DNA of 64,000 nucleotides from Amanita rubescens (GCA_015039365.1 WION01000068.1:62001-126000), one strand, 5' to 3'. Counted from the first letter of the stretch, positions 1 through 10,082 are shown. Made by a program: numbers and translations. Notes: generated by a model from the letters alone, not told the origin.

Positions 1-376
1 GAACATCTGCGATGCTGTTCACTTGGAGCTCGGGCCTGTAGAGCATTCGACGTCTGGGCGCGTCGAAATTCGGCGTACCTTCCGAGTATGGAAGGTAGTC
101 ACGCGAATGTGACCGCAGGCTGAGGCAGATGCGTCAAAATGAATTGCGCTGGGCTGGGCGTTGCTGAGGAGGGTTCCGATGACTTGGGCATGATGCTTAT
201 GGTGAGAGCATCGCATGTGTGAAGTTTGAAGCCAAACGGTTGAGGCGGGATCGCTCCAGAGGCTTTCGACGTGAGGAGGTTGGTACCGGCTGAAGGGGAG
301 TGGCCGGTATCCGGTGGTCATGTGACACGCGCAAGACGCGTCAAATCCGTTTATCGCTAGGGGCTCCTAGCAATAA

Positions 377-520
377 TCCAAGCGGGAGGGAGCTCCGAGT
401 CCAGGAGCTCGCCGAGAATCCAGTACGGCTTCAAGAGCCGTGTACTATCCCGGTGAAGATCGAGAGGAGAGGGAGAAGGAAGATGAGACGGCCGTGAGGG
501 GACGGAAGCTAGGGCATATG
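377..520 (+). CDS. Possible exon of an unrecognised plus-strand HRE gene
   Basis: One frame is open from after a TAA at 374-376 to a GTGCGT donor-like site at 521. It encodes a charged, Ser/Arg/Glu-rich segment of 48 codons ending near KLGHM. No domain is recognisable. The next stretch (596 onward) closes after about 20 codons in the same phase, so the downstream connection is not resolved. This is only a tentative exon. Confidence 0.3.
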
Positions 521-1464
521 GTGCGTCTCTTCAAGTCTCTTCTTTCGTTTCTTCCTTTCGTTCCGTTCGGTTTGCTGATATGATTGCTGGGCTAGCGTGA
601 TGGAACTTCAACGCTGAACGGCAACCGATTTCGAGGGATAGGAAATGGGGAATAGGGACCAGATAAACATGGTCCCGGGATAACAGATGGGATTCTCCCC
701 CACACGACGTGCTTTGGGGAGAAGGGAATGGTGCAGATGCCAGGTAAGTGCCTGATATCTTTCCTGTCGACGTGGCTGACTAGCATCAGGTGTAGACGCG
801 TGTAACCGGCTGATAGCGAGGGCTTGGCCTCTCGCGCATTTCGACAGGGGGGAACGGGGCCAGGAGCGGCCCGTTTGACGTTATCGATGAAGAGGGAGCT
901 GATGGGATGCGAGGAGGGATGCAGGAGAACGATATGGAACGAGGGCTCCGGGAAAGGTATATTCTTTCCTTTTCATTTCTTCGTTTCTCGCTGACTTATT
1001 CTTTCAGCTTCATCTTATCGACTCGTAGGACTCAGCAGCAAGTTCCTATCGATTTTCTTGTCAATGAACGATAGGCGAGAGGGAGGGATTCGTTCGAATC
1101 CCGATTGTAAGCATTCGGAGAGTTCGTTTGAGCTCTCCATTGTTTTGAACGATTGATCTTAACTAACACGCCCAGCGTCTCTTCCCCTTCAAGAGAAAGG
1201 GAAAAACGGGCGTATGGATTGATGGAGGGAACTCTCGTTTGAGTTCCCGTGTGATGTTGAGGGTATAGGTAAGTTTGCTATACCCGAGGGTTATGATTTA
1301 CTGACGACGTAAATGTCACGTCGTCTTTTGTCCGTTATAGGTGGTTTACGGCCGGGAGAAGTAGTAGACGAGGTAGACGGGGAATGGCTGCGAGAAGGCA
1401 GCTTCGGGAGCAGGTACGTTCTCGTTTTCTACTTGTTTTGATTCATATTAACCGCGTTGTATAG
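521..1464 (+). other. Chain of spliceosomal-type introns on the plus strand of HRE-1
   Basis: Six segments fit basidiomycete introns: 521-595 (GTGCGT, GCTGAT, CTAG), 744-789 (GTAAGT, GCTGAC, CAG), 957-1007 (GTATAT, GCTGAC, CAG), 1107-1175 (GTAAGC, CTAAC, CAG), 1269-1340 (GTAAGT, CTGAC, TAG) and 1414-1464 (GTACGT, TTAAC, TAG). Lengths are 46-75 nt. Several contain a hairpin just after the donor site, such as GGTATAG/CTATACC around 1269. Only the last two could be tied to an open reading frame; an in-frame TGA at 1220-1222 and other stops prevent a full model upstream. Confidence 0.55.
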
Positions 1465-1591
1465 ATGCGATTATTCCGGTTCGTCGGACGATAAGGGGAG
1501 AGGACTCAGTACGAGTTCTCTCCAGGGTTTGTGTTTGAGACCTGGACAATTGTCGGTCTCGAGGGTAGGACTATGCGTCGCCCTCTCGCGT
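1341..1591 (+). pseudogene. Unknown spliced plus-strand gene, penultimate exons (5' of the Gypsy-A insertion)
   Basis: Exons 1341-1413 and 1465-1591 are joined by intron 1414-1464 and stay open in one frame. The product reads as an acidic then Ser/Gly-rich segment (for example EVVDEVDGEW, then CDYSGSSDDKGRG). The exon is cut at 1591 by Gypsy-A. If the retroelement and one copy of the 4-bp target duplication GCGT are removed, the frame continues without a break at 10083 and ends at 10256. No family is recognised and the start is not found. The gene would have been intact here before the insertion, but it is now disrupted. Confidence 0.5.
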
Positions 1592-2078
1592 TGTAACGAG
1601 CCGGTTCCGGCTACGTTGGAACCGAACACCGAAGCGCACCGCATTCCGATTCTCGGCATCACATCACGCATCACGGAAGCTTCCGAAGTCAAACCTTCGC
1701 GCCAACGACCTTCGGCCACATTCCGACAGGGCCATTCCCGCAACTTGAGCGATATTCGAACGCAACAGGGCACCTAGATGCGCACGGACCAACGGACTCG
1801 GAGGAAGGCTCGTCGCAGGTAAGCCTCATGTCCTCGTAGTATATATACGGCATTGTCTGTAGTAGTTGGACATCGAATATACAGCCGGTCTCACTTCCGC
1901 TCTCTTTCTCGTTCCCTTGCGTCCGATTTCCGTTCTCCTTCTCGCTCGGTGACTCGGTCACCGTTCCGTTCCTTCTCCTTCGCTCTCGGCACTCTATCGC
2001 ACTTAAGCACATCGGTCAGACCTCCATAGCCCCTTTGGCCGAACACTGTTCCATGTCGGCCTTCTCTTTATTGTTTCA
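1592..2078 (+). repeat. Gypsy-A 5' LTR
   Basis: Begins TGTAACGAG and ends TTGTTTCA; it matches 9592-10078 over its full length with 7 transitions. A TATA-like run (TATATATA) lies near 1839-1846, and a GTAAGC donor-like site follows GCAG at 1819, so the leader may be spliced. Confidence 0.93.
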
Positions 2079-2080
2079 AC

Positions 2081-2100
2081 TGGAGCCCACCGCGAGGGGC
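2081..2100 (+). other. Candidate primer binding site of Gypsy-A
   Basis: Two bases after the 5' LTR the sequence starts TGGAGCCCACCGCG, the usual TGG start of a site pairing with a CCA-ended tRNA. I could not match the complementary sequence to a particular tRNA. No self-priming complement was found in the LTR. Confidence 0.45.
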
Positions 2101-2361
2101 TCTTAGGTCTGTGCCCCAGCCATTCATCCTCACCGTCCTGCAGCGCAGAAGGCATCGGAAAAGTTTCCATCTCAGTTAGGTCCACGCCGAGCTAGGCCCG
2201 CCGAACCTCAGCCAGGACCATCCAGCCGACCACACGTTCCTTGGTCTTCTCGGAAGCCGACTACTCCTCAGCCTCCACCCCCTGCTCCTAAACAGCCTCA
2301 GTCCGAACCACCGACAGATCCTCCGTCATCCGATCTCTCTACTAGTTCAGCCGACGAAGAC

Positions 2362-4533
2362 TTGCACCTTCCGGGAACATTTCCCCTACCGATCAGAGAT
2401 CCAACACCTGCCGACCTTTCCTCGTTTCTAGACCTATCCGCACTCCTTGCACCGCAGTCTCCTTCACTCCTTGGCACCTCGACTCCGAAATCGCTTCAAC
2501 CGGCTCATTCACAGCACGTGCCCACTGCTTTTAGTCTATTTCCGAACTTGCCACCGCTCTCGCCCTTGACACCGATACCTGATCCGCTTACCCCTGAGCC
2601 AACCCGTCCTGCCTCACCGCGTCCTGCCTCACCTCGTCCTGCCTCACCTCGTCCTGCATCCCGTCCTACCTCGCCTACCCCTACACCGCCTCCGCCTACA
2701 CCATCTCGTTCTCCCTCACCTCCTCCTACCAAAAGCAACATGGCTACCCCGACCCGTATGCCTATCCGGACTAGCAAAGAGGCGCCCCGTTTTCAGGGTG
2801 CCGCAAGCGGTCTTGAACGCTACCTCGAGGACATCGAGATGACTTGCGAAGACCGAGAACGCTCCGGAGACGCCGAGCTTGTTAAATGGGCGATCTATTA
2901 CACAGACGAGAAATCCTCCGAAACTTGGACAGCCACCAGGGACGCGCTAGCGGAACCAAAAGCTTGGGACGACTTTAAGAAAGCGATCCGCGAGATCTAC
3001 CCCGAGGCACAGCCCGATCGACGCCACACCATTGCAGCATTGCGTACCATCACCGATCGCTACTCATCCCAGACCATTACCTCCGAGACTACTCTAGCCG
3101 AATACCACAGGGAGTTCTCCGGCACTGCTCAGTACCTCATAACTAAACACCGCATGACCGGCCGCGAGGCAAGCATCATGTACATGTCAGCCTTCGCTTC
3201 TGACATCAGACCCGATATTACTACTCGGCTCACGATCAAGTGCCCGGACGTCAGACCCGACGACGGCTACGATCTAAAGGAAATGAACAGCGCCGCACAA
3301 TTCGTTATCAGCTCCAGACCTGCGATAGCACTCCTTGCAGCTACCACGCCTCCCACGCCTGCACCCGCGCCTGCGCCAGTCGCCCCTTCCTATCCAACCG
3401 CCGCTCCGACCGCACAGGCAGCAGAAACTTTCGCCCAACGACTCTTCAACGGATGCATTTTCTGTGGAGATTCAGAGCACCGAACTCCTTGGTGCCAAGT
3501 CAGGGACGAATACGTCAGACAAGGCAAGATCAGGCTAGTTGATGGCCGCATACAGCTCCTGAATGGCGAGGAACCGAATATGGATAAATACCGAATGCAC
3601 GGACGATGGTTCAAAGAACGTGTTGATAAATGGCTTCAGGACAATCCACAGCCGAACACGCCGCAGCCACGCGTAGCCTCCGCTAACCTACTGGAGATCT
3701 CCGACCACGCTGAAACATTTGCAGCCGAACAAAAGAAAAACTCTACCGCTATGCCCCGATCCAAGCAGACCCCCGCTCCGCCACAGCCCACGACACCGCC
3801 CGTCGCTTCCACGTCCAAAGGAAAAGAAAAAGATACACCCGCTTTCAAGTTCCGCTCGCCGATCGATGACACAACCGCCGCCCAGCGAATCATAGACCAT
3901 CTTCTCAGCCTACCCGTGACCCTAGCCGCTAAGGACCTCATTGCAATATCCCCGGCCGTCCAAAAAGACTTACGTCAATTGGTTACCGCCAAACGCGTTG
4001 AATCCGCATCTAGCAATGAGGTCTCCGCCACTGAAACTGAGCCCCCGGAAGACGATCCGATCGATGTCCTCATGGCCACTACTAAGCCTATCGAGACCCT
4101 CCGAGTCGTAGACGGCACTTTCAGCGGATCCGTCAAATGCGAATGCGTCGTCGACAACGGCTCTCAGATTATCGTCATCAGAAAGGACAAATGGGAACGC
4201 ACAGGCTCCGGCTACTCCGCTTCTAGACGCATCATGATGGAAACCGCTAACGGCACATCGAACTGGACCCTTGGCATCACCGAAAACCTCACCCTGACTA
4301 TCGGCGGATTACCGGTCCAAGTCCAGGCATACATCGTGGAAGACGCACCTTACGAAGTTTTACTTGGCCGCCCATTCTTCACCCTGCTCTCCGCCGTCAC
4401 CCGCGACTACCCCAATGGCAACCAGGACATCACAATCACCTGCCCCGAATCTAAAACCTCCGCCGTCCTTGTCACACGCCCGAGATCGTCCCGCAGCACA
4501 TGCGGAGCACATACCGTCAAAACAGGTTTTTAA
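2362..4533 (+). CDS. gag: Gypsy-A Gag with C-terminal aspartic protease
   Basis: Capsid-nucleocapsid-protease precursor. The open frame spans 723 codons, but its first residue is a TTG codon. The first in-frame ATG is at 2740-2742, giving about 597 residues; the upstream part is Pro/Ser-rich with PASPR repeats. A capsid-like helical region follows the ATG. A zinc knuckle CIFCGDSEHRTPWC (C-x2-C-x4-H-x4-C) lies near 3460-3500. A retropepsin-like motif (VVDNGSQ, with Asn where Ser or Thr is usual) lies near 4150-4170, followed by a GRPF segment near 4365-4380. The frame ends at TAA 4531-4533, overlapping pol in the -1 frame. Pol could be made by frameshifting near the five-T run at 4527-4531 or from the ATG at 4500; the sequence does not decide. 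Confidence 0.85.
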   Translation: MHLPGTFPLPIRDPTPADLSSFLDLSALLAPQSPSLLGTSTPKSLQPAHSQHVPTAFSLFPNLPPLSPLTPIPDPLTPEPTRPASPRPASPRPASPRPASRPTSPTPTPPPPTPSRSPSPPPTKSNMATPTRMPIRTSKEAPRFQGAASGLERYLEDIEMTCEDRERSGDAELVKWAIYYTDEKSSETWTATRDALAEPKAWDDFKKAIREIYPEAQPDRRHTIAALRTITDRYSSQTITSETTLAEYHREFSGTAQYLITKHRMTGREASIMYMSAFASDIRPDITTRLTIKCPDVRPDDGYDLKEMNSAAQFVISSRPAIALLAATTPPTPAPAPAPVAPSYPTAAPTAQAAETFAQRLFNGCIFCGDSEHRTPWCQVRDEYVRQGKIRLVDGRIQLLNGEEPNMDKYRMHGRWFKERVDKWLQDNPQPNTPQPRVASANLLEISDHAETFAAEQKKNSTAMPRSKQTPAPPQPTTPPVASTSKGKEKDTPAFKFRSPIDDTTAAQRIIDHLLSLPVTLAAKDLIAISPAVQKDLRQLVTAKRVESASSNEVSATETEPPEDDPIDVLMATTKPIETLRVVDGTFSGSVKCECVVDNGSQIIVIRKDKWERTGSGYSASRRIMMETANGTSNWTLGITENLTLTIGGLPVQVQAYIVEDAPYEVLLGRPFFTLLSAVTRDYPNGNQDITITCPESKTSAVLVTRPRSSRSTCGAHTVKTGF
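2609..2668 (+). repeat. Short tandem repeat encoding PASPR units in Gypsy-A gag
   Basis: A 15-bp unit resembling CCTGCCTCACCTCGT is repeated about four times, encoding PASPRPASPR-type residues in the proline-rich leader of the gag frame. Confidence 0.8.
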
Positions 4534-7500
4534 TTGTCGATGAATCGCCCACACGGAGACGAGACGCTCGGAATCCGCAGTCGCCCACCAAACATGTCAA
4601 TAATGAAGAACTGCCAAACGTACATACATCTACGCCGCACATACACGATATCACACCCACAACCATCTTTAATCAACCGACGATCGCTAATCCCGCTGAC
4701 CCCGATGCCACTACGCCAACGCCCGAAACTACCGACGCGCCGACCGTTTACACAGTTGGAAAGGGAGACAACCCATACCACTTGTCGGAGGAGCATTTCT
4801 TGGACATGTTGACCGCGCCCAGAATGATCGGTAATATACTCTTACCTTACAACGGACATATCAGTACTACAGAGCTCGAATTTAATTTTGTCCCCGCCGC
4901 CGAAACACTAGCATATAAGAAAGTCGCCAACCGAATTAAGCCAGTCGCTACCACGCTACCCGAGAAATTCCGAATTATCCGCCGCATACCATCCGATCCC
5001 CTCGCCGATCTCCCTACCCTTCCGACACAGCCACCGGACTTTACCCCAGGAACCCGATACACCGAAGAACGAATGCAGGCACAAAATATCAACCCCACTG
5101 GATTCTTAACTGCTGAAGAAGAAAAGCTCATCCACCATCTGATCCGCATACACGAAGAAGGCTTCGCATGGACCGAAGCAGAAAAAGGGAAGTTCTCCGA
5201 CGACTACTTCGACCCCGTGGTGATTCCGACCATTGAACACGTGCCCTGGACGCTAAAGAACATGCCGATTCCGCCTGGCAAATACAACGAGATCGTACGC
5301 ATCATCAAAGACAAAATCGCTTCCGGAGTCTACGAGCCGTCCAGCTCATCCTATCGGTCCCGCTGGTTCTGCGTTTACAAGAAAGACGGGAAATCATTGC
5401 GCATCGTCCACGACCTACAGCCGCTTAACGCCGTCACTATCAAAGACTCTGGACAGCCGCCAAACGTAGAACTACTCGCCGAGTCATTTGGTGGGTACTC
5501 ATGTTACGCTACCTTTGATCTATTCGTCGGTTTTGACCAGCGCCGCCTTGCCACCGAATCCCGAGACCTTACGACCTTCCAAACGCCTCTCGGTACCTTC
5601 CGCCTCATGTCTATTCCGATGGGATACACCAACTCGATGCAGATCCAGCACGGCGACCTCACCTATATCCTTCAAGATGAAATTCCGCATGTCACCAAAC
5701 CCTTCGTCGACGACTGCCCCTGTAAAGGACCGAAAACCCGCTACGAGCTCCCCGACGGAACCTTCGAGACCATCCCCGAAAATTCTGGCATCCGACGCTT
5801 CGTATGGGAACACATCCAGAACATTAACCGAGTTATCCAACACGTCAAACAAGCCGGCAGTACCTTTTCCGGAAAGAAGTCATTTTTCTGTATTCCAGAA
5901 GCTATCGTCGTCGGACACAAATGCACTTACGAAGGACGCCTTCCGGACAACTCACGAATCGAAAAGATCAGGAACTGGCCTATCCCCGAATCTATCACCG
6001 AAGTTAGAGGTTTTCTAGGAACTATGGGCACCATCCGCATCTACGTCAAAGACTATGCCGAACACGCTCGCTCACTCTCGGAACTCCTACGGAAGGGCGT
6101 CGAGTTCGAATTTATTGGTCACCATATCGCCGCCTTCGAGAACCTCAAGCTCATCGCTATCAATTGCAACGCCATCCGAGGCATCGACTACGAATCACTT
6201 CTCGAGGTTATCCTAGCCGTCGACTCATCCTGGTACGCTGTCGGATACTGGCTATCACAGATCGGTCCCGACAAGAAGCGCTATCCGAACCGCTATGGAT
6301 CTATTACCTTCAACGAGCGAGAACAACGATACTCCCAGGCCAAACTCGAGCTTTACGGACTCTTCCGCGCGCTCAAAGCTACCCGGATATTCATCATCGG
6401 CGTCAAAAATCTTGTAGTCGAGGTGGACGCTAAGTATATTAAAGGAATGATCAATAACCCGGATATCCAGCCAAATAACACGATTAACAGATGGATAGCA
6501 GGAATCCTCCTCTTCGACTTCAAACTTCGCCACGTCTCCGCAAAGAAGCACACTCCCGCCGACGGATTATCTAGGCGCCGAGCATCCGAAGAGGACGAGC
6601 CTCCAGACGACTCCGACCCGGACGACTGGATTGACGAAGCTAACGCATTCTGTATCGAGGCCGCCAACTGGACTTTCAAGCCGCACCTCACCGCCGCATG
6701 CTATGCCACCGGAACTGACGGCCCCGACATATTCTCCCGATCCGAAAAACAGCTAGCCCGAGACGCCGACATACTCAGGATTGAAGCCTACCTCAAAAAC
6801 CCGCAACGGCCGCCCGACATGTCAGCCGATCGATTCCGACAATGGCTCAACAAGGCCAAGCGATTCTTTATTCAAGGCGACCGGCTCTGGTACCGAGACG
6901 ATCACCGCCGACACAAGCTCGTCATCCTCAACGACTCCAAGCGACTACAGATCATACAGGAAGCACACGATGACACCGGACACAAAGGCATCTTCGCGAC
7001 TCGCGCTCGTATCCGAGACCGTTTCTGGTGGTCCTCCCTTGACTACGACGTTAAATGGTACGTCCGGACGTGTCATAACTGCCAGATCCGAAACGCCCAA
7101 CGCCTACACATTCCGCCGACTGTTCCAGAGCCCGGAGGTCTCTTCCGAATCGTACACATGGACACCATGAAGATGCCAGCATCCGGCGGATTTACCTACA
7201 TCACGCAAGCAAGATGCTCTCTCTCCGCATGGCCCGAGTACAAAATGCTCCGCTCCGAAAACGCAACAGCTATCGCCAAGTTCATATTCGAAGATATTCT
7301 CTGCCGCCACGGAGCCATAGAAGTCATTGTCACCGACAACGGAACGCCATATGTAGCTGCTCTAGAAGTCCTCCGCCACCGATACGGTATCAACCACATC
7401 CGAATATCCCCATACAACTCACAGGCCAATGGCATCGTCGAACGCCGACATTTTGACGTCCGAGAATCTCTCATCAAAGCAGCCGACAGTAAACCCGAGA

Positions 7501-8180
7501 AGTGGAGTCAAGTCGCGCCATCCGTATTCTGGGCCGAGCGCATTACAATACACCCATCTACTGGCTACAGCCCATACTTCATCACCCACGGAACCAAGCC
7601 GACACTGCCCCTCGACATCTCGGAAGCCACTTACCTTTGCCCGCCGATTACATCCGAGCTCTCGAGACAGGACTTGCTTGCCCACCGTGCCCGACAGCTA
7701 CAGAAACGTCCGGCCGATCTCAAAATCATCCGCGACAAAGTCTACAAGTCCCGGCTTAACGCCGTTCACAAGCTTGAGCAGCGCTTCCAGCATACGATCA
7801 AGAACTTCCGCTTCAAGAAGGGAGATTTAGTCCTCGTCCGTAATAACAAGATCGATATGGAACTCGATCGTAAAACAAAACCCCGGTACCTCAGACCGAT
7901 GGTCGTTATCCGGAAAACCCAAGGAGGATCGTATATACTCGCCGAGACCGATGGAACCCTTTCTAAGTTACGGTACGCAGCCAAACGTTTAATTCCTTAC
8001 CGATCACGCAGTATTGCACCGGGTGAGCGGCTTTCACAATTACTTAATAGATCCGATGAGGAGCTTTATACGATGACACACGACTCGCCTGACGAAGCCT
8101 CCCTCGCTGACGGCGATGGTGATGGTTTCATTGATGAGGCACTAACGGAGGTCGATGACCTACCCGAGTCTGAACTCTGA
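4500..8180 (+). CDS. pol: Gypsy-A Pol: reverse transcriptase, RNase H, integrase
   Basis: 1226-codon frame in the -1 phase relative to gag, with 34 bp of overlap. RT palm motifs include KKDGKSLRIVHDL and, at about residues 402-405, FVDD in place of the usual Y-x-DD. RNase H begins near residue 570 (AVDSSW). The integrase zinc domain has H...H and CHNC near residues 823-860. The catalytic triad is D (HMDTM, about 887), D (TDNG, about 945) and E (VERRH, about 980), with D-to-E spacing close to the D35E pattern. A basic module with KKGDLVLVRNN near residue 1105 resembles the GPY/F region. No chromodomain follows. The frame is intact, so the product could be functional if FVDD is tolerated. Confidence 0.92.
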   Translation: MRSTYRQNRFLIVDESPTRRRDARNPQSPTKHVNNEELPNVHTSTPHIHDITPTTIFNQPTIANPADPDATTPTPETTDAPTVYTVGKGDNPYHLSEEHFLDMLTAPRMIGNILLPYNGHISTTELEFNFVPAAETLAYKKVANRIKPVATTLPEKFRIIRRIPSDPLADLPTLPTQPPDFTPGTRYTEERMQAQNINPTGFLTAEEEKLIHHLIRIHEEGFAWTEAEKGKFSDDYFDPVVIPTIEHVPWTLKNMPIPPGKYNEIVRIIKDKIASGVYEPSSSSYRSRWFCVYKKDGKSLRIVHDLQPLNAVTIKDSGQPPNVELLAESFGGYSCYATFDLFVGFDQRRLATESRDLTTFQTPLGTFRLMSIPMGYTNSMQIQHGDLTYILQDEIPHVTKPFVDDCPCKGPKTRYELPDGTFETIPENSGIRRFVWEHIQNINRVIQHVKQAGSTFSGKKSFFCIPEAIVVGHKCTYEGRLPDNSRIEKIRNWPIPESITEVRGFLGTMGTIRIYVKDYAEHARSLSELLRKGVEFEFIGHHIAAFENLKLIAINCNAIRGIDYESLLEVILAVDSSWYAVGYWLSQIGPDKKRYPNRYGSITFNEREQRYSQAKLELYGLFRALKATRIFIIGVKNLVVEVDAKYIKGMINNPDIQPNNTINRWIAGILLFDFKLRHVSAKKHTPADGLSRRRASEEDEPPDDSDPDDWIDEANAFCIEAANWTFKPHLTAACYATGTDGPDIFSRSEKQLARDADILRIEAYLKNPQRPPDMSADRFRQWLNKAKRFFIQGDRLWYRDDHRRHKLVILNDSKRLQIIQEAHDDTGHKGIFATRARIRDRFWWSSLDYDVKWYVRTCHNCQIRNAQRLHIPPTVPEPGGLFRIVHMDTMKMPASGGFTYITQARCSLSAWPEYKMLRSENATAIAKFIFEDILCRHGAIEVIVTDNGTPYVAALEVLRHRYGINHIRISPYNSQANGIVERRHFDVRESLIKAADSKPEKWSQVAPSVFWAERITIHPSTGYSPYFITHGTKPTLPLDISEATYLCPPITSELSRQDLLAHRARQLQKRPADLKIIRDKVYKSRLNAVHKLEQRFQHTIKNFRFKKGDLVLVRNNKIDMELDRKTKPRYLRPMVVIRKTQGGSYILAETDGTLSKLRYAAKRLIPYRSRSIAPGERLSQLLNRSDEELYTMTHDSPDEASLADGDGDGFIDEALTEVDDLPESEL

Positions 8181-8290
8181 ATGCTCCGAGGATATGCATA
8201 TAGTTTTTGCTACAAAGTACAGGTACATTCGTTTAATCACTTCTTATTACAGGAGCCCGCGACGAGCACCGAACCCGAGTCCTCCGAATC

Positions 8291-9481
8291 CTACGCCTTG
8301 CCCTTGCCCTTGCCCTTGCCCTTGCTCTTCGCCTGGGGAACCTCCTCGGCCATCTCCTCCCTTAGCTCCTTCATGTCTGCCTGCAGGTCCTCCACCGACC
8401 GCTTGTAAAGGTCCTGGAATCTCGTCAGCTTCCTCTCCAGCCTGCCGATACGATCCTCATAGCCCGCCTTCGTCTTACCCGCTCCCGAACCGCCTTCAGA
8501 ACCCGTCTCCACGTCACCGGCCTCCTTCAGATCCGTCTTGCTACGCCTACGCGGAGGTTGCTCCTCCGGACTACTCCCAACCTCGATCTTCCGTTTATCT
8601 GACCGAGACGGCGTCTTCACCGACGAGCCCGATACCCCAAGTGCGCCTACACCTCGCGCCAAAGACGACGGAATGCTCTTAGCAGCCGACGACGCGACGC
8701 TTGAGGATCGCACGACAGGAGCATCCGCACCAGGCATGGCGCACCTTACCTTCTTCGCTCGACACAGATCGCATGCCGTATGGTCACCGGAGAAGACACA
8801 GGCCTTATTCAGCCTTACGCAAGTTTCGCAGCGCTGCGATTCGGGCATCAGCTGAGGGACCGCGACATAGTCCATCACCAACGTACCTGTTGAAGGGAAA
8901 TCAACTCTGAACCGACAGCCGGAGCGACCTTACTGCATGTAGTACGAGGCCTCGGCGCAGGTCTCTTGAAATCGACGACTGGCACTTCTGGGACAGTTTG
9001 ACGGCCAGCAGGTGCACCCGCATGCGACGACCTTTCTAGGACGCTACTCCGCGCAACCGAACCGGAACTGATATGGCTCGCAGAGTCCTCTGGACGCAAA
9101 CTCGCCCCGGAGGAGGACCTTGCCAGGTTCACCGTTGTACTAAGTTCTCGTAGACCGACGCCGAGCTTATCGTACTGGACGAGGCCATCCGTGATGACTG
9201 AAACAAGCTTTGTCGTTGACCCCGCATCTGCAAGCTCCCGGCTATACGTCCGGATCTTCTCCTGGACACGATTAGTTTCCGCCAACGACAACGTACCCCT
9301 TACTCACCACGTCGTTCTTCGCCAGCTCTAGCCATTTCCGGACATCCCCCTCATTGCTCAAGTTTACTTCCCCCTCTGGCACATCCAGCAACCGCTCGCC
9401 AAACGCCTCGACGTGCTTGTCCAGCTTGCGCGCTATCAGCTTCGTGACACTGCTCCCACCGCCTGCGGATACGGCCGACAT
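8291..9481 (-). CDS. Antisense three-exon gene in Gypsy-A encoding a Zn2Cys6-pattern protein
   Basis: A minus-strand gene lies between pol (ends 8180) and the 3' LTR. Exon 1 is 9481-9308 from an ATG at 9481. Intron 1 is 9307-9262 (GTGAGT, CTAAT, CAG, 46 nt). Exon 2 is 9261-8887. Intron 2 is 8886-8834 (GTACGT, CTGAT, CAG, 53 nt); an acceptor at 8852 would also keep the frame. Exon 3 runs to 8291. All junctions are phase 0, giving about 363 residues. Exon 3 opens with six cysteines spaced C-x2-C-x6-C-x8-C-x2-C-x6-C, which fits the fungal Zn(II)2Cys6 pattern, although the basic loop (CDLCRAKKVRC) is in the second half. An RRRSK patch, a coiled-coil-like helix and a KGKGKGKGKA tail follow. The likely role is nuclear, nucleic-acid binding; this is inference from the motif. 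Confidence 0.65.
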
Positions 9482-9591
9482 GATTGTAGAAGAGGAAGAG
9501 AAGAACCCACCCTCCACTCCCCTCTATCTCTTATCGCCCTCTTATCTCCTCGGACCTGACCAGGAGGTCAGTATTAAAAGACCCCGGGAGG

Positions 9592-10078
9592 TGTAACGAG
9601 CCGGTTCCGGCTACGTTGGAACCGAACACCGAAGCGCACCGCATTTCGATTCTCGGCATCACATCACGCATCACGGAAGCTTCCGAAGTCAAACCTTCGC
9701 GCCAACGACCTTCGGCCACATTCCGACAGGGCCATTCCCGCAACTTGAGCGATATTCGAACGCAACGGGGCACCTAGACGCGCACGGACCAACGGACTCG
9801 GAGGAAGGCTCGTCGCAGGTAAGCCTCATGTCCTCGTAGTATATATACGGCATTGTCTGTAGTAGTTGGACATCGAATATACAGCCGGTCTCACTTCCGC
9901 TCTCTTTCTCGTTCCCTTGCGTCCGATTTCCATTCTCCTTCTCGCTTGGTGACTCGGTCACCGTTCCGTTCCTTCTCCTTCGCTCTCGGCACTCTATCGC
10001 ACTTAAGCACATCGGTCAGACCTCCGTAGCCCCTTTGGCCGAACACTGTTCCACGTCGGCCTTCTCTTTATTGTTTCA
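9592..10078 (+). repeat. Gypsy-A 3' LTR
   Basis: Pairs with 1592-2078 and is preceded by the purine-rich tract AAAAGACCCCGGGAGG at 9576-9591, the expected plus-strand primer. It is followed by the second GCGT target copy at 10079-10082. Confidence 0.93.
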
Positions 10079-10082
10079 GCGT

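Larger units (their letters stand above)
1592..10078 (+). mobile_element. Gypsy-A, complete Ty3/gypsy-type LTR retrotransposon inserted in HRE-1
   Basis: Two 487-bp LTRs (TGTAAC...TTTCA) bound an internal region with gag-protease, overlapping pol, and an antisense accessory gene. A 4-bp duplication GCGT lies at 1588-1591 and 10079-10082. A purine tract (9576-9591) abuts the 3' LTR, and a TGG-starting candidate primer site begins at 2081. The LTRs differ at 7 of 487 positions by my alignment, all transitions. The internal frames are open, so this copy may be coding-competent. Pol order is protease (end of ORF1), RT, RNase H, integrase, with no chromodomain. Confidence 0.93.

Noticed and set aside
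1085..1102. tRNA T-arm-like sequence (GGATTCGTTCGAATCC)
   Set aside because: It is a self-complementary hairpin of the HRE kind; no A box, acceptor stem or cloverleaf surrounds it.
2081..2100. Assigning the Gypsy-A primer to a specific tRNA
   Set aside because: The complement does not contain a clear T-loop of any tRNA I can recall with confidence.
2505..2777. Minus-strand Gly/Val-rich frame opposite the gag leader
   Set aside because: Mirror of the PASPR and Pro-rich repeats; no independent signal.
4521..4533. Slippery heptamer at the Gypsy-A gag end
   Set aside because: The run of five T does not form X XXY YYZ in the gag frame, and an ATG at 4500 opens pol; the mechanism is left open.
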